The notes beneath the pieces were generated by a model, which was given only the letters and a program-made list of their open reading frames with translations, made no database searches and was not told the DNA's origin. A stretch of DNA of 7,982 bases from CAMYMG01 sp038259455 (GTDB lineage: Bacteria > Pseudomonadota > Alphaproteobacteria > Rhizobiales > Rhizobiaceae): the NCBI GenBank assembly GCA_038259455.1, contig JBBSOT010000229.1, positions 1 to 7,982 of the forward strand, given 5' to 3'. Positions 6,789-7,982 of the stretch are shown here, piece by piece. Positions within the stretch are counted from its first letter, which is position 1, and the number at the start of each line of letters is the position of its first letter. The translations under genes were made by a program, and so were the position numbers.

Positions 6789-7173
6789 TCTCCATTTCCT
6801 TGAACACTTCCTTTGCAATGCGGAAGCAGTCGAGCGCGGCCGGTACGCCGCAATAGACCCCTACCTGCAGGAAGACTTCCTTGAGTTCGTCCTTCGTTAG
6901 CCCGTTGTTGATGGCGCCGTGCACATGCAGCTTGAACTCATGTGGGCGGTTCAGAGCTGCGATCATGCCGAGATTGAGGATCGAGCGCGAGCGCCTATCC
7001 AGACCTGGGCGGTTCCAGATCTCATCCCAGCACCATTCGGTGGTCAGTTGCTGCATCGACCAGTTGAATTCATCGGCCTGTTCCAGCGAGCGATCGACAT
7101 ATTCGGCACCGAGCACGGCGCGACGCGTTTTCAGCCCGCGTTCAAACTTCTCGGATCTCGGTTTGGCGGCCAA
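6781..7173 (-). CDS. Carboxymuconolactone decarboxylase (CMD/AhpD-fold) family protein
   Basis: Small all-helical protein, 130 aa, similar in length and layout to PcaC (4-carboxymuconolactone decarboxylase). Seen: WCWDEIWNRPGLDRRSRS (47-64), the helix ILNLGMIAALNRP (65-77), KLHVHGAINNG (81-91) with His83 and His85, then KDELKEVFLQVGVYCGVPAALD (94-115) with Cys108. The CxxC pair of AhpD peroxidase-type members is absent, so a redox role like AhpD is not indicated. No other protocatechuate genes are visible, so a PcaC role is doubtful; many such proteins sit in unrelated catabolic operons, where they may decarboxylate or open a lactone-like intermediate. The start is TTG at 7173, chosen because AGGAGGA lies four bases upstream and there is no in-frame ATG nearby. 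The gene begins nine bases after the amidase stop and overlaps the dehydrogenase start. Confidence 0.88.
   Translation of the reverse strand: MAAKPRSEKFERGLKTRRAVLGAEYVDRSLEQADEFNWSMQQLTTEWCWDEIWNRPGLDRRSRSILNLGMIAALNRPHEFKLHVHGAINNGLTKDELKEVFLQVGVYCGVPAALDCFRIAKEVFKEMEID
6796..6801 (-). promoter_or_regulatory. Shine-Dalgarno deciding the TTG start of the dehydrogenase gene
   Basis: AAGGAA on the minus strand, seven bases upstream of the TTG at 6788. It lies within the last codons of the CMD gene, so the two genes are probably translationally coupled. Confidence 0.6.
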
Positions 7174-7177
7174 TTGT

Positions 7178-7184
7178 TCCTCCT
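7178..7184 (-). promoter_or_regulatory. Strong Shine-Dalgarno deciding the TTG start of the CMD gene
   Basis: AGGAGGA on the minus strand, four bases before the TTG at 7173. It overlaps the TAG stop of the amidase gene (7185-7183). A near-consensus site may compensate for the weak start codon. Confidence 0.8.
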
Positions 7185-7982
7185 ATTGCCAGCCGCACGC
7201 ATCGCGAACGACGGTTTCGATTTCAAGAGAGTGACCGAGGAGGCGTTCGTCCTCGCCGTGGCCAGCGGAAATCAATATGCTCGTCGGCATGTTGCCGGCA
7301 TCGCGGCCGTTTGGCATCGCCACGCCACAATGGTCGAGGATGTTGCCGATCATTGTATTGCGCAGCGTCTTCACGTTGGTGGCGTGGAACGTCTCGTCGC
7401 TGGCTTCCAGTGGCGCGACTTCGGGCGCCGTTATGGGGGTGGTCGGCATGACCAGAAGCGCGGAGCCAAGCTGGGCTCCGATTTTTTCCATCAGTTTCTG
7501 GCGTCCGCGCTGAATGGACAATAGGTCATTGGCCGACATTCGCTTACCGTCTACGATCCGCTTCACAACGCGACGATCGACAGCCGAAACCTTGTCGCTG
7601 TCGATGATGTTGCTGTACTGGTTGTAGGCCTCGGCGGCAGTAAGAGTGCCGTATTTGGCGTTCATTTCGAGGATTTCGTCAAGCGTCTCGATGCGTTCGC
7701 GGCGAACCGCAACACCGGCTTTGGACAGCGCTTCTATGGATCGCTCGAAATTGTCGACCACGGCATCGTCGGCATCGTCCAGTACTACATTGCGCGGTAC
7801 GATCAGGGTCAGGGACGAGAGAGGGCTGCGGCGCACAGCCGTCGCTACCGCTCCTCGCATTACCATGTCGAGCAATACGCAGTCTTCAACGGTTCGCGCC
7901 AAAGGACCGATCGTGTCGAAACTGCGCGCCAGCGGGATAAGATCGCTGGTGTCGAGGCGACCGGTGCTTGTCTTGTACCCGA
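7183..7982 (-). CDS. Amidase (amidase-signature family), 5'-truncated by window edge
   Basis: The amidase-signature family hydrolyses amides to the acid and ammonia with a Ser-cisSer-Lys triad; cytoplasmic. The frame runs out of the window. The visible 265 residues are the C-terminal part of a protein usually near 450-500 aa. They begin GYKTSTGRLD (1-10) and then RSFDTIGPLARTVEDC (19-34), the block that follows the catalytic serine loop, and end with LLVMPTTPITAPEVAP and a CGVAMPNG segment typical of the family's C-terminal half. The TTG at 7902 falls inside the TIGPLARTVED block, so it is not a start. The catalytic Lys and Ser residues lie outside the window, so activity cannot be judged. 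As the first visible gene of the leftward operon it may free an acid or ammonia from an amide that feeds the ureide pathway, or use a product of it. Substrate unknown. Confidence 0.9.
   Translation of the reverse strand, partial: GYKTSTGRLDTSDLIPLARSFDTIGPLARTVEDCVLLDMVMRGAVATAVRRSPLSSLTLIVPRNVVLDDADDAVVDNFERSIEALSKAGVAVRRERIETLDEILEMNAKYGTLTAAEAYNQYSNIIDSDKVSAVDRRVVKRIVDGKRMSANDLLSIQRGRQKLMEKIGAQLGSALLVMPTTPITAPEVAPLEASDETFHATNVKTLRNTMIGNILDHCGVAMPNGRDAGNMPTSILISAGHGEDERLLGHSLEIETVVRDACGWQ

Noticed and set aside
6789..6818. Earlier TTG start (6818) for the dehydrogenase
   Set aside because: It adds ten basic, cysteine-containing residues that overlap the CMD C-terminus, while the TTG at 6788 has a properly spaced AAGGAA and gives a more normal N-terminus.
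6781..7173. Annotation as pcaC
   Set aside because: Only the fold and size match; there is no protocatechuate pathway context in the window.

Overview
The window carries eight protein genes and almost no spare DNA. Three genes run rightward (1-3316) and five run leftward (7982-3410), and the two groups meet tail to tail at about 3317-3409. The base composition is GC-rich. Genes are packed with 1-9 base overlaps or gaps, and the protein family mix (family III CoA-transferases, acyl-CoA dehydrogenases, MmgE/PrpD, D-hydantoinase, D-carbamoylase) fits the catabolic gene islands of soil Alphaproteobacteria, Rhizobiales-like. That placement is an inference from style and resemblance, not from a marker gene.

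Rightward group: the C-terminal part of a family III (CaiB/BaiF) CoA-transferase, most like the branch acting on C4/C5 dicarboxylates (mesaconate, itaconate, citramalate); an acyl-CoA dehydrogenase whose usual C-terminal catalytic glutamate is replaced and whose base is probably the isovaleryl-CoA-dehydrogenase-type Glu244; and a complete MmgE/PrpD protein (the family of 2-methylcitrate dehydratase, cis-aconitate decarboxylase and iminodisuccinate epimerase). They form one translation-coupled unit whose promoter lies left of the window. It looks like CoA activation and oxidation of a small acid, with an extra dehydratase, decarboxylase or epimerase step.

Leftward group, in order of transcription: an amidase (N-terminal part outside the window), a carboxymuconolactone-decarboxylase-like protein, a 3-hydroxyisobutyrate-dehydrogenase-family oxidoreductase, an N-carbamoyl-D-amino acid hydrolase and a D-hydantoinase/dihydropyrimidinase. 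The last two have complete catalytic residue sets and together would convert a cyclic ureide (5-substituted hydantoin or dihydropyrimidine) to an N-carbamoyl amino acid and then to the free amino acid, CO2 and ammonia. Two genes in this unit start with TTG, each with a good Shine-Dalgarno sequence. A rho-independent terminator oriented for this operon lies at 3351-3379. No promoter is expected inside the window for either group, because both first genes are cut by its edges.

The core hydantoinase/carbamoylase pair is well known. What is unusual is its setting: no hydantoin racemase or hydantoin transporter is visible, and it is tightly coupled to an amidase, a CMD-fold protein and a hydroxyacid dehydrogenase, opposite a CoA-linked acid degradation set. 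This could be a dedicated route for one nitrogen-containing compound, but the substrate cannot be read from the sequence. I found no RNA genes, mobile elements, CRISPR arrays or integration sites.
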